From Sarcocystis neurona (Eukaryota > Apicomplexa > Conoidasida > Eucoccidiorida > Sarcocystidae): 64,000 nucleotides of DNA. The DNA lies in contig KL647312.1 in the NCBI GenBank assembly GCA_000727475.1, positions 310,001-374,000 of the forward strand. Reading direction: 5' to 3'. The notes beneath the pieces were generated by a model. The model made no database searches and was not told the DNA's origin. It saw nothing but the letters and a program-made list of their open reading frames with translations. Of the stretch, positions 35,642 to 46,361 are shown piece by piece (the first letter of the stretch is position 1; the number at the start of each line of letters is the position of its first letter). The position numbers were made by a program, and so were the translations under genes.

Positions 35642-36278
35642 TCACACAAAGTGACAACGAGCGCAGTTCTGCGTCGGCTTCCTACAGGGAAGGAGTTGCG
35701 TTGTCGACCCGGTTTATCATAGCAAATGAGGTAGTGTGCCACTACCTCACGCACGCTGTGGCTACGACTATGCTTTCACCGATGCACCTTGTTCGCGCCG
35801 CCTCGCTTCCGTCCCGTGGCATCAGTGCTCAGTCGAATTCAGCGTTTTCTGCGATGTAGCAGTGTTGCCGCTGCGCCAAGAGCGGACAGAAGCTTTCCGC
35901 TGTTTTCTTGCATAACGCATATTGTTCGCCAGCTCCATACACAATGCTACTGTAGCTGCCTCTGTGCTGATCAAATATTCAAAGATTTCGGTAGCTGATT
36001 CCGTGCGTGCTGCTGTTGTAGCCGCTTCTGGCTGCGCTCGGGCGGCGGCCGCCTCACCTTACTCCCCAGGTGCTCAGCACTCTAGTTATCGCCGCTGCTA
36101 CCTCTCCTCCAAAGCATAAAGACACAGCACTGCAAGCGCCGTCGCCAGCGCTGCAGCAGCCTGGCTCCCTCTCAACGTGGTGGTTTGCCCCGAAATCACT
36201 CAGACCACGGCGTAGAGCAAATCGTCTTGAAGAAGGAAATTTTCAAGGAGACAAAGCAGAGAGAGAAATCGAGGGAGG
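35642..36278. promoter_or_regulatory. Divergent promoter region with a perfect inverted repeat
   Basis: This 637 bp separates the ATG of a minus-strand gene (35641) from the ATG of a plus-strand gene (36279), so both promoters should lie here. It contains TGAGGTAGTG at 35727-35736, TGC as spacer, and CACTACCTCA at 35740-35749, a perfect 10-bp inverted repeat. An open plus-strand frame at 35922-36119, rich in alanine and serine, could be an upstream exon of the zinc-finger gene or part of its 5' UTR. No TATA box is expected in this lineage. The regulatory role is inferred from position only. Confidence 0.5.
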
Positions 36279-38890
36279 ATGGTAAAACAAGCGGGCACAG
36301 CAGAGCAGCAGCGTCCTCATGTTCACATCTGCCTGACCCCGATTACCGGCAGTGCGAGGCATGAACACGAGAGACGCAGCAGCAGCACCAGCGAACAGCA
36401 GCAGCAGCATCTAGCGGATACACATGCCGACAGACTGGCTAATGTTGAAACTTGTGAAGACGGTACAGCAACTGGAAGAGCAAAGAAGGCTGCCTTCCGT
36501 TTGGCGTGCTACCGGTGTAAATGCCTCATGGAATTCGACCCCGGTAGTCGCTTTGTCCAGGTGAAGATGCCGCGCTCCGCTCGAGGGCATAGGAACTCTA
36601 TCGTACGTGTCAGTGTGCATTTACGTGTATGACGAAAGTGCTCAGGTCAGAAAAAGTTTATCTCGATGTTCGTGTACAGGCGTCTGTGTACAGGTACATA
36701 GGTACTGGCGGTTCGGTTCTGTTCTAACGTGTAACGTAGACGTGCCATTTATGTGGCACTGGTGCTATCCGTCTTTCCATCTATATATATATATATATAT
36801 CAATATATGTCAGTGTACTTACTTTCGGTGTCGCTCTCTCTCTTTAGTCTATATATATATATATAATCGCGCCATCGCACTCCGGTCACCAAACCTTCAA
36901 AAGCACCTCTTGGAAGTCTTCACACATGTATGTAAACACCCGCATGCGCGCCGGGCTTTGGCACCACCAGCACATACCTGTACCCGTATGCGAAATATGG
37001 CCAGTATGTAGCTATCCACTACCACGTCTCTAATCCAGAATAAGTGTGGCTATGTACACGGCTTTCGTATAATGAAGCTGCTCCTTTATCCACGATCAAA
37101 TGACATTCTGTTCATCTCTGTGTGTATGCATGTGTATGTGTGTATACGTGTACGTACATATGCTTGGGTGCGTGCGATACTTTGCAGAAAAAGCTTGCAA
37201 TAGTCTAGCAAAGGTGAACAAGTGCTACTTCTGTGAACTGTTGCCGCGCTTCCGCTCACCACACTTTGTGACCTGCAGCTGAGTTGAGCACCCCCGCCTT
37301 TTTCATACTCTAACCAGTTGAACGGTTGTGTGACGGAAAAAAACGTAAAGCGGTACAACTTTCTTCTTTCATCTCCGGTTCCCAGGCTGTTCTAGAAACG
37401 TTGGAGCAATTTGCAATGGTGCTGCTGATGCTGCCACAGCTTTACACCCTGTCGAAAGAGATAGTAGGCCCCGTCCTCTGTGCGCAACATTCTGCACCCT
37501 GCTTTTGATGTTCGGCGTCTGGATACAGGGACATACGTGTGACTAAAGATAGAGTTCACGACGAACCTCTCTATGTGTCGGCGATCCTCCTGCTCACGGT
37601 GTGTGTGTGTGTGTATTTAGTGCTACAAGTGCTTTGCGATCAACGCTGTCCTGCCCACGAAGGGAGGGAGGAGACGACACGACGGAGTCGAGGTATAGTC
37701 TCGCCGATACTTTTGCATAATGTTTACGTATATACGTACGCGTACGCGTATGCACTTTGACGCACGTGTAGGCTACACATGTAATGCTGGCGCATGGTTA
37801 CTTGTGTAGAGTTGCTCAGACAAAAAGAACTACTTTTTTGTAAACAAGCAGATGCGTACGTTACGTGTGTACACACAAGATAAATAATTCTTCTCTCTTT
37901 CAGTAGGCAGTGACACGCATAGAGATACTGATGCATGTACGTGCAAACAGGTACGGCGTGTGAATAAGTCGATTCAGAAGGGCAGTAAGCGATACAGCGG
38001 ACGAGGGGACGGCCATCTCTCGGTGTGGCACAGACGTGTCGACTGCAGCTTTTGAAGAACAAATGTCTGCAGTAGAAGCAGGACAGTGCACCCTAGCGGG
38101 TGCGTTTGATGCGGCGGGACTCCGAACTTGGTCTGAGTATGCATACGCACACGTGCTGTAGACAGATAATGATATACATATGTAGGAAGGTAGACACGTA
38201 CGCAGAGATTGCTCAGGTGCACGCCCAAGGAAGGTGTATTTCCTTGGAAGGCAAACATAATAGGAGGAATAGGGCGGATCTGTGTGTCACAGCAACTTCC
38301 CATGAGCGTGCATGTAAGAACAGATGGTTAAGCCGTGTCTGTCTCTGGAAGTCACTTTGCGTATTCGCGTAAACATGCACAAAGACAGAGAAACAGATCC
38401 CTGTATGGTCAACACATGTAATGCGCCACTTGCTGAGAGGGACCTGCACACACGTATATATTTACGTGTATGTATATATATAGATATGTGTACATGTGCA
38501 AACATATTTGCGTATGCGTGAACCGATATATGTATAAATATATCTATGTATGTCCGCCGTAGTCATGGTTTTGGGGACCGAAGTATCCTTATTAAGGACA
38601 CAACCACGCAGTGTTACATGCAACAGTATGATGTACCGCCCTTCTCTTTGCATCCTTCGGTTTTTCTCTAAAACCAGGTACTAGGGGTAATATGTCCGTG
38701 CTGCCTGACCACCAATCTCGTCTCCTGTCGCGCCCGCCTCGTCAGGTGTAACATCTGCAGCACTATTTCCGCCGCACCCGCGTACGTGGCAGCAGCAGCC
38801 TCCTCTTCTTGTGCGTCTTCGTCCTCTCCCTCGTCTTCCGTGTCTCCTTTTCCGCGTGAACTTCTCTTCTCACAATCTAGCCCGCCATGA
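36279..38890 (+). CDS. LSD1-type zinc-finger protein
   Basis: Two exons, 36279-36560 and 38678-38890, are both phase 0 and give 164 residues. The donor is GTCCAG|GTGAAG and the acceptor AAACCAG|GTA after a T-rich tract. Joining them rebuilds a zinc-binding unit, CYRCKCLMEFDPGSRFVQ then VICPCCLTTNLV: Cys-x2-Cys, 14 residues, Cys-x2-Cys. A further Cys-x2-Cys follows in LVRCNICSTI. This layout, with the central PGS turn before a VQ-hydrophobic-C strand, matches LSD1-type fingers known from plant cell-death regulators and related protist proteins, which bind DNA or proteins. The N-terminal 70 residues are polar with a short glutamine run (EQQQQH). The tail after the fingers is Ala/Ser-rich and ends at TGA 38888-38890. 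The 2.1-kb intron is full of microsatellites. An upstream exon is possible, since the frame is open for some distance before the ATG. Confidence 0.66.
36782..36867. repeat. (TA)n microsatellites in an intron
   Basis: Two short runs of alternating TA, about 36782-36800 and 36851-36865, flank a CTCTCTCTCT tract. A (GT)n run follows at about 37599-37615 in the same intron of the zinc-finger gene. They are simple sequence with no sign of a gene. Confidence 0.85.
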
Positions 38891-41800
38891 AGCGAAGTAA
38901 AAGGAGGCCGCTCCACTGGCAACACGTTCAGAGTCCGACTCACTCCTCAATCTGGAAGCTGGACAGATACCTGTGTTTGTAGAGGAAGAGACGGGCAGAA
39001 AGGAGTGGAACACGTCTGAAAGAGGTAGTTTTGAGATGTGACTATCAGTCAAGTCATACGCAGCATCTTTCTTGTGGACTAAAGGGGAGGGAGGCAAAAA
39101 AAAAGCCGACAGAACCTGCGTCGGTTCCTGACTATTTTACATACGAGGTGCTTCGTGCTAAAAACATCTCACTACACATCATCGTTTCGACTTCGTTTAT
39201 ACTCGTTTGTGTGGGTGAAGAGAGGTGGAAGGTAGTTGTGAAGGTGGGCGGGGTGTCGCTGGAACGGCGGTAGTTATCTACAGCTCAAACCGTGGATGTG
39301 TGTCTTGTGCTACTTTGTGCTTGGTCACGCAATATGACACGGAAGCTCAAACAACTTCGAGGGTGGAAAGGACGCTCAACTGTGGCCGTACCTGTGTGTG
39401 GACACATTCAAGGCCGAAACCTGTATGTGTTTCTGATGGTGCGTACTAATAAAATGGCGCAAAGAAGTGATAGTTTACTCGATTTCAATGCGTATAGAGC
39501 ATTCTATGTGTGTGCGTGCTCGCGCTGCTCCGCACTCTGCCCTTCGGATGTCGCCGCAGTAGAATAAAACGTGTGGTTTCAACTCTGCCACGAGGGCGAA
39601 TGAAGAGAGCGTTCCGACTGCTGCATGTGACCCTACACATATGTGTGTAGGCGTACAATCACATAGTATAACACATACTGGTATATGTGGAGAGAGAAAG
39701 TCAGCGTCCACTCTGTGTTGACGGTCAGATTCTTGAAATGTGACCGTTTGCTTCCAACTAGTATTATCCTGATTCGTGTACGCGTGCAAAAAGTGTATAT
39801 TGCCTTCGTTCTTGCAGGGAAGTTTAATTGGCACCCTTAGTGGCCACGTAGCGTGACTGCGTGTGTGTACCTACGTACCTGTATAAAGATATATATATAT
39901 ACATACAGACTGTCTTGTTTTTGCAGAACATAAAGAATACGTTCCCTAATTTCTGACATGTCATAGGGAACTGAGTGTGTATACGTTCTTTTCGTTCGTA
40001 ACCCTTGTAAAATGTGCTTCATACTGCGTGGCCGGCAGTATACCTGTTGGACTTCTAGTGCGTAGTCACAGGTGGAACAACGTTCAATTCACGCGCTACT
40101 GCTGGTGTCACTTCACCTACGCGGAACAACCGAACTTCCATAATCTTACAATTAAGTAGGTAGTTCTATTACAGAAGCTCAAGGTGCACACGAAAGTCTA
40201 CTTTTTGAGTTCGCACCCACACACACGTACGTGCGCACGTCTATAACAATGGGGTGTACGTTTCTTCGTGCACAATAGAGTATCTGCGAAGGTGTAACAG
40301 AAGGCGTATCTCATTCACGCAGTCTCCCATCCAGCCACATCGTTGTGATTTTTCCGCGTCACTCTACCGGTATCAAGATATTGCTGGCGGTAGCGTGTGC
40401 GTGCTTGTGCTTGTATGTATACACGTGGAATACGTACGTCCTGACCATGATGAGTGTAACTACAGACGCGACGGCTGCCGAAGATAGGCAGTGTAGCCGT
40501 CAACGATGAAAAGAGCCGGAGGGCGTTATGTACATATATATGTATACACACGTACATGCGTGTACAGTTGCCTAGTGTGTTAGTAGACATATACACGTTC
40601 GCTTGAAGATGTAAAAAGATACACAATGCGTATGCGGCGAGCGCCTTCGGGATAACAGCTTAGTATGGCGATGCTCGAGCCACGCGTATCGATCTTCGAA
40701 AGATTTCAAGCCCCAGCACCGTACGCAGAGTGGTGCTTTGTAGTCGAGCTGACTTTTCCTAGCCTTCGGGCTCTGGTAACCGCATTCTGCTGAAATTTTT
40801 TCCGGCCGTCGTCTCCCCAGACAAAATCAATTCCAAAGTCAAGAAGCACGTGCACCACAACGGAGAACTTTGTAACGGGACGCGTTCTGGTGTGGAGTGG
40901 AGCTGCACTGGTTCAGCGGAAAATTCCGACGTAGACATTCTGCTCGGGTATAACAACCTTAACGACGGACCTGCTAACCCGCAACCTCGATCCCGCTTGA
41001 CGGGAAAAGATTCCCGAGAGCTTTCCTCCTCTACCCCGAGCAGACACGGGGATGCTACCCTCGACAATATCGCAGAACAGTTGGGCAGAAGTCCACAGGG
41101 AAATATCACCTCCTATGCCATCGTAGACGCATTTATACTGAATATTTCCAGTACAAGAGTGGTGTCCTGCCGTACGGCGTGCCACGCTGTTCAACCGGCT
41201 CAGTTGTCCCGTAGGAAGACTTGTTGCTCCACATGTCAAGCAAGGGGAGCTACACTTGAGAACAACCATGTGCACTGCAATCGCCCGAGACAGCTTCCTT
41301 GCCTGTCCCGGGAATGCTGGACAGCACAGTGCTCACTCTGCGTATTCGCGTGCCAAAGCGAATACAGCAGGCGCCGTGATACCCGCATCTGTCTGCATAT
41401 GTGCACACTCCCGCACATCATCTGTCGCAGCGTCCTTGCTTGGGAAACAAGAGAGTAAGTGTGAGTATGTCAAAGCATAAAGGGTGTGCAGATGCGTCCG
41501 TGGGACTGTTGCCTTCACTGAGAGTATTCCCTTGGCAACATACTGGCGCGTTCGATGTTACATAGTTTGATAATCGTGCAACTGAGCGACTTCGCCCGGG
41601 TGGTTGTTGCAGCGTCCGCTTTGCGGCTAAAACTTGGAATGGGCGACATTCCACTAAAGACTATTGTTCAGAAGGTGTATCTCAGCTAGCGACTTGCAGG
41701 TGGGGGATGACTGGTGCTTGTAGGAGCCTGAAAAGTTCTGTGTTAGGCATTCGGGAGATTCGGCCACATAGTCGTGGAAGATGCAGACAATCATATATAA

Positions 41801-43616
41801 TATTTGTAGTGAAAGTGCACGCAGCCATTTGTAGCTACACGAGTTTGCATACGTAAGATTTCATACACTTCGATTTGTACATACACGTGTGGCTGCAGTA
41901 CGTGGATTCAGTACACAAAAGCGAGCTGCTCATTCATGGGTGGCGAGCATAGTGCAGCAAGAGTGGCTTATTGGCGCTGTTGTTCGCACCCTTGCAGAAA
42001 ATTCTCGTCACGCTGGTGTATGTACGCAGGTGTGCGCTACCAATGTAATGTCCGCTGTGCATAAACACACGTGCAGCTCTACATACAGTTGTACGCGTAT
42101 ACAGGAGTGCGCACGCATTGTAATCCCAAGAGCTGGTGTGAGCTAAGCTGCCGCCGCACTGGCATCTATCTATATATATATATGTATATATATGTACATG
42201 TATACACTTTTCAAGAACATTTCAAGAACATCCAGGGCCTAACATGGTATGACACGCCAACTACCTCTACGACTTCAGATGGTGTTATCCTGGAGTTTAT
42301 TCGAATACGCCTACCCTGGTCCAGATATTTGCGACTGTCAACGCTCAGGTGTCTAGATCGGCCCCTATGCTGCACGGCGACAAGCTACCAACTCTTGCTA
42401 TAAAGCTTAACTGCATTCATTTACACAGAGCAGACGACGCTTTCATATTCGTTTTCTGCGTCGAGCCGCCACTGATGCGAATTCCAATTATACAGACGGT
42501 GTAAACATGTCCCGTATCAAGTTGAGATGCGTGCTTTTGAAAGGATTGTAGACAAAGAGATGTATCACCTCAAAGAGGATTGGTGGTTACTTCTGTGTGA
42601 ATAGTTTAAAATGGTAACGTTACACAGTACGCGACGGTCGCGCGCTGCCTGTCTCATACAAGTATTGATTACGTGTTTCACTAGAGAAACATAAGAAGAA
42701 CGACACTGTGGGTTCGCGTAGCATCCATTGGCGTCGAGTGTGGTTCGTCCTTAAATTGTTGGTACCCAGTGAAACGTCCTCGTAACGACGTCGGGGCACC
42801 TCCCATACGTGTGGCGCGCCGCATGCGGAGGACGAGCACGGGCGCGGGCGAGCTGCGTCCACGTTCTCTTGCTGGAGAATCGACGATGCAGAAGGCTCAG
42901 TGAGGATGAAGCTGCCGCCCTCCATCCTTCGTCAGTGCAGGTAAAGCTTGGCGTTCGGTACGAACTGACGAGTTTGCGCTGCCGCCCTGCCGTCTGGCGA
43001 TGTGGGGTTGCCAAACGGTGCGTAATATGAACAGGACATCCTGCCCTTCCGAAAGTGAGAATCGCAGAGGCCTAGCGGTTGCAGATAGCACGGGTTTAGT
43101 ACTTGCAAATAGCAAATCACCTACGTCACAAAGCCGGGAAAAAAGTAGGTACTTTTTTTCCAGCACACATAGCGGTGAACGTCAAAAGCACAATCACTGT
43201 TGTACTTCATCGGCGGGAAGTGCGTGACGATTCGGAGAGAGTCCAGCCATGCGAGTGTGACGGAAACCCAAGACCGCTATCATGCGTAAAACTCCTGTAA
43301 CCGACGGACGTGGTGTGGATACGTCCATAGTTCAGAACTGGTCCCGTTTCCTGTTTACTAAATCAAGGTGCATGTGTCAACGTTGTTCGGGCCCCGTCCC
43401 GGTCCTTGTCGTGGCCGGCTGCTGCCGTCTCCAACCGGGTTGCAGTCATGTGATCGGGGCAACCAACTAAATTCTCCTTTGTATCTTCGAACGCCAGTTT
43501 TTCACTCTTTTTCGTAAGCTCTAGGCGCAGAGGAGCGCCTAGAGAAAAACGCGAGGCAGCAATGATGCCGTCTGTGACAGTTTCCCCTCTGCATGTAACG
43601 AAACTTCTCCAAACCA
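38891..43616. other. 4.7 kb with possible unassigned exons on the plus strand
   Basis: This region lies between the zinc-finger gene and archease. Several plus-strand segments look exon-like. At 40822-41120, after a TCTCCCCAG acceptor-like site, the frame reads NSDVDILLGYNNLNDGPANP. About 41897-42023 reads WVASIVQQEWLIGAVVRTLA. About 42229-42349 reads DGVILEFIRIRLPWSRYLRL and meets a CAG|GTGTCT donor-like site. About 43060-43140 reads GLAVADSTGLVLANSKSP, faintly like a roadblock/longin strand pair. They cannot be phased into one model, and minus-strand frames overlap the first. (TA)n runs occur near 39890 and 42170. Confidence 0.3.
43519..43544 (+). promoter_or_regulatory. Perfect 10-bp hairpin upstream of archease
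   Basis: CTCTAGGCGC at 43519-43528, a six-base loop AGAGGA, and GCGCCTAGAG at 43535-43544 form an uninterrupted GC-rich stem about 160 nt before the chosen archease ATG. If transcribed it would form a stable 5' leader hairpin; as DNA it is a palindromic protein-binding candidate. Either function is inference from position. Confidence 0.5.
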
Positions 43617-43703
43617 ATGCGACGCCCAACAGAGCTTTGGTTTCTCTATGTCCCACTGTTCAGGTTTTTGACCGTACAAGCGCTTTTCCCAGATTCAGCA
43701 GAT

Positions 43704-44552
43704 ATGAGCAAAGACTCCGTTGAGACGCCATCTTCATTTCAAGTGGGAGGCGTCACCGTCCACTCACTGGAACCTCGCCGCGGCTCGGACGGTGGGCCGT
43801 ATACCTCAAAGGAGGACGTTTCCAAGGAAGCACACTGTTGTGCCAGCACATCAGTTGCTGGACACGAAACAGCAGGATATGGTATTGAGGAAAATTCAGG
43901 AGATGCTGACGACTCGCAGCGCTCTCCTGTATCATCAGGAGGCGCCTCGGATACATATGACCACCACCAAAGGGGGCCTGCGTTTAATCGCCTTGCACAG
44001 TCAAGCTACTATTTCCGTTACCTGGAAGAGAAGGAGGCGGACGGGGGGCACACGTCAAACACGACTGCAGAACAACGCGGCTTTGCTTACAGGCCTCATC
44101 CCGCAGATGTTGTCTTACATTCGTGGGGACCGACCCTTACTATAGCTTTTCAGAGGGCAGGACTGGCGCTGTTCAATTATATGACGGATATACAGTTGGT
44201 ACAGCCGAAGCAAACTCGAAGAGTAGTCGCGCAAGGTTCTGATCTGAAAAGCCTACTGTACAATTTTCTGACGGAGCTGCTAAACCTGTACGGCGAAAAC
44301 TACTTCGTGGCGAGCGAGATCCACGTTGAGTCTATGGATGACAGTACTTTTACGATTGTCGCCGAGGCGAAGGGAGAAAAGTTCGATTCGACGCGCCATT
44401 CCAGCGGAACCGAGGTAAAAGCTATAACTATGCATGAAATGGGCATCTGGCAAAAAAAGATCTACCCTGGTATTTCCACCTGCGGGGACCACCTGATAGA
44501 AGAGCATGAAAAGGATAAATGTGTGGAGCTTTTTATTGTAGTAGACATCTGA
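43704..44552 (+). CDS. Archease (tRNA ligase cofactor)
   Basis: Archease is the small cofactor that activates the RtcB-type RNA ligase in tRNA splicing and related RNA ligation. The unspliced frame ends at TGA 44550-44552. The core matches the family in order: HPADVVLHSWGPTLTIAFQR (about residues 132-151), ALFNYMTDIQLVQPKQTRRV, GSDLKSLLYNFLTELLNLYG, GEKFDSTRHSSGTEVKAITM, and the C-terminal FIVVDI. The acidic residue of the family's H-T-A-D motif and the terminal D-I are kept, although the Thr is replaced by Pro. A low-complexity N-terminal extension of about 100 residues precedes the core, and an insertion (about KEADGGHTSNTTAEQRGF) lies just before the HPAD motif. A second short insertion lies before the last strand. 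I chose ATG 43704 (GATATGAGC); an in-frame ATG at 43617 would add 29 hydrophobic residues that overlap a splice-acceptor-like CTTTTCCCAG, so it is less likely. Confidence 0.93.
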   Translation: MSKDSVETPSSFQVGGVTVHSLEPRRGSDGGPYTSKEDVSKEAHCCASTSVAGHETAGYGIEENSGDADDSQRSPVSSGGASDTYDHHQRGPAFNRLAQSSYYFRYLEEKEADGGHTSNTTAEQRGFAYRPHPADVVLHSWGPTLTIAFQRAGLALFNYMTDIQLVQPKQTRRVVAQGSDLKSLLYNFLTELLNLYGENYFVASEIHVESMDDSTFTIVAEAKGEKFDSTRHSSGTEVKAITMHEMGIWQKKIYPGISTCGDHLIEEHEKDKCVELFIVVDI

Positions 44553-46361
44553 CGGGCACACATTGATGGGGAGACCGCAGACGCGAGTGGTATAGTCCAA
44601 AAAACAAGTCAGTGGCACAACTTGTCTTTACCGGCTGTGCTTTTAAATGCAAGATATACGTGTATGTGATGTATCTTGTTTTGTGTAAACGTATGCGTAT
44701 GTATGTATCTATCCAATACGACGGATACACGAACACAGCTATAGTGGAATTTACTTGGGCTACCAAAGCAAGCGTCCGCAGCGACCAGCTGCTGCAGACT
44801 AGTAACAGTGCAGTGCAAAGTGCCCTGTGGAGACTCCGGTGCACGCCATGCTGGAGAAGCGAAGGCGAGTGGTACCACGAAAATCCGCGTTAGATGACGG
44901 TCGAAAGCAACGAATGTCCGGAGCCTTCACTGTTATGTGACCTACGTAGAGACGATATATCTGCTTTTGCTGGTACACGAAGGGGCAAATTGTGGAGCGT
45001 GTCGTCTCGCTGCTTGGAACTGCAAGCGTTACACTTGTGGTACCCTGCTTCACCGCTGCTATCGAACATGGCTGGCACAACAGTTTCTGGGCATGTGTGG
45101 CCCTGCATACACATACATGTACACAGACGGTGATGAAGTGGTGCGCTTCTTAGAAAACACGTCCCCTCCGTATCTTCGCGAAGACGGTGAAGATTTACAG
45201 CGCCCTGCGTGACGCAGCTGAGCCCTGTCTCAAGCATTCGCCCGGGCGCGACTCCAGCTACACACGTGGCAACGCAAACATACATGAGAAAACACGACCA
45301 CGTTTATGTCATGTGTTAGGAACTTGTACTGATACATAATGGCAGTCCCGGTGAACCGGCACGCGCGGACGGCGTGATATGGGAAATCGAAGGTGGTCCG
45401 TGGGGCGAATGACAAGAAGTTAGTCTTATAATCGCTCTCCGGTGTCCTGGAACAGGGTGTAAACACAAACTAAATGGAAAAGCTTTTAAGTCTCCTCCGC
45501 AGTTGTCTACCTATCCTACTATGAACGTGAACACGCAGCGCGACTTGCATTGAACCACCTGATAGTTGCAAGGTCACCAACGGCCCTGTGCGGTACTTGT
45601 AACGGCTTCGTAGAGTTTTTCGGGCGGCCGTTCATCGGCGACCTATCAGTTGACGTCGATGCATGTAGTATGCGTGCTCCTGGATGTGTCCACACCAAAC
45701 AACTTTTTTTACAGTTGCATACCTCGGGAGAGTTGTGTTAATCACAAAGAAATGTTACTTTTCAGAGGATGGCGAGTCCTGTTAAACTTTGGTCTGCACA
45801 ACGCAGAACTCACCTCAGCCACGCAGGAAGCTTCCAACTTCTGACCACGGGTATAATCTCCCCACAAGTGCTCCCTGCTCACCGCCCAGTCGCTGGATCC
45901 ACCACTGTCATCAGTACGGGACGGCTCGGCCACAAGACACAAGCACCACACCTACAACGTGCATGCTCATCGCTGCTGGACAACACAGAGGCAGAGATCA
46001 CTGCTGCTACCTCCGGATATGTCCAACAGTCCATCAGCACCTCAAAATGCTACCAACAGGGTCGAACTGACGGTACACTACCCGTCATTTCCGCTTACAC
46101 CCCCAGGCGACAAGAGCAGTTCTCCAGTTTTGAACTACGCATTTCGCGACGCAGGCGTGGTCTTCAACGTGATGTCCCGGAGCACACACGTGCGTATCAC
46201 CTGCACCTCAGTATCTGACGTGCTAACCGTAGATACCATCGCTCTCTGCATCCGCCTTTGAGAGGCGCACAATGCCACTCACATAGAGATACGACTTGGA
46301 AAGTCGTCCCCGCGATGCACGGATGCCACACACCAACCACCCTCTCTACACTGGTGACATG
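44553..46361. other. Convergent 3' regions of archease and eL18
   Basis: Archease (+) and eL18 (-) end toward each other here, so this 1.8 kb should hold two 3' UTRs and terminator sequence. Open frames on the plus strand at 45769-46261 overlap one another in three frames and have no family signature. I regard them as antisense to the eL18 3' region. No repeat or RNA gene was seen. Confidence 0.5.

Noticed and set aside
36561..38677. Reading frames within the zinc-finger gene intron (for example 37100-37282 with CYFCELLPRF)
   Set aside because: They are fragmented by microsatellites and are not needed, because the flanking exons join in phase to complete the zinc finger.
45769..46261. Plus-strand frames (including NATNRVELTVHYPSFPLTPP) that looked like a surface-antigen domain
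   Set aside because: They overlap in three frames, lack the cysteine pattern of such domains, and lie just beyond the 3' end of the eL18 gene on the opposite strand.
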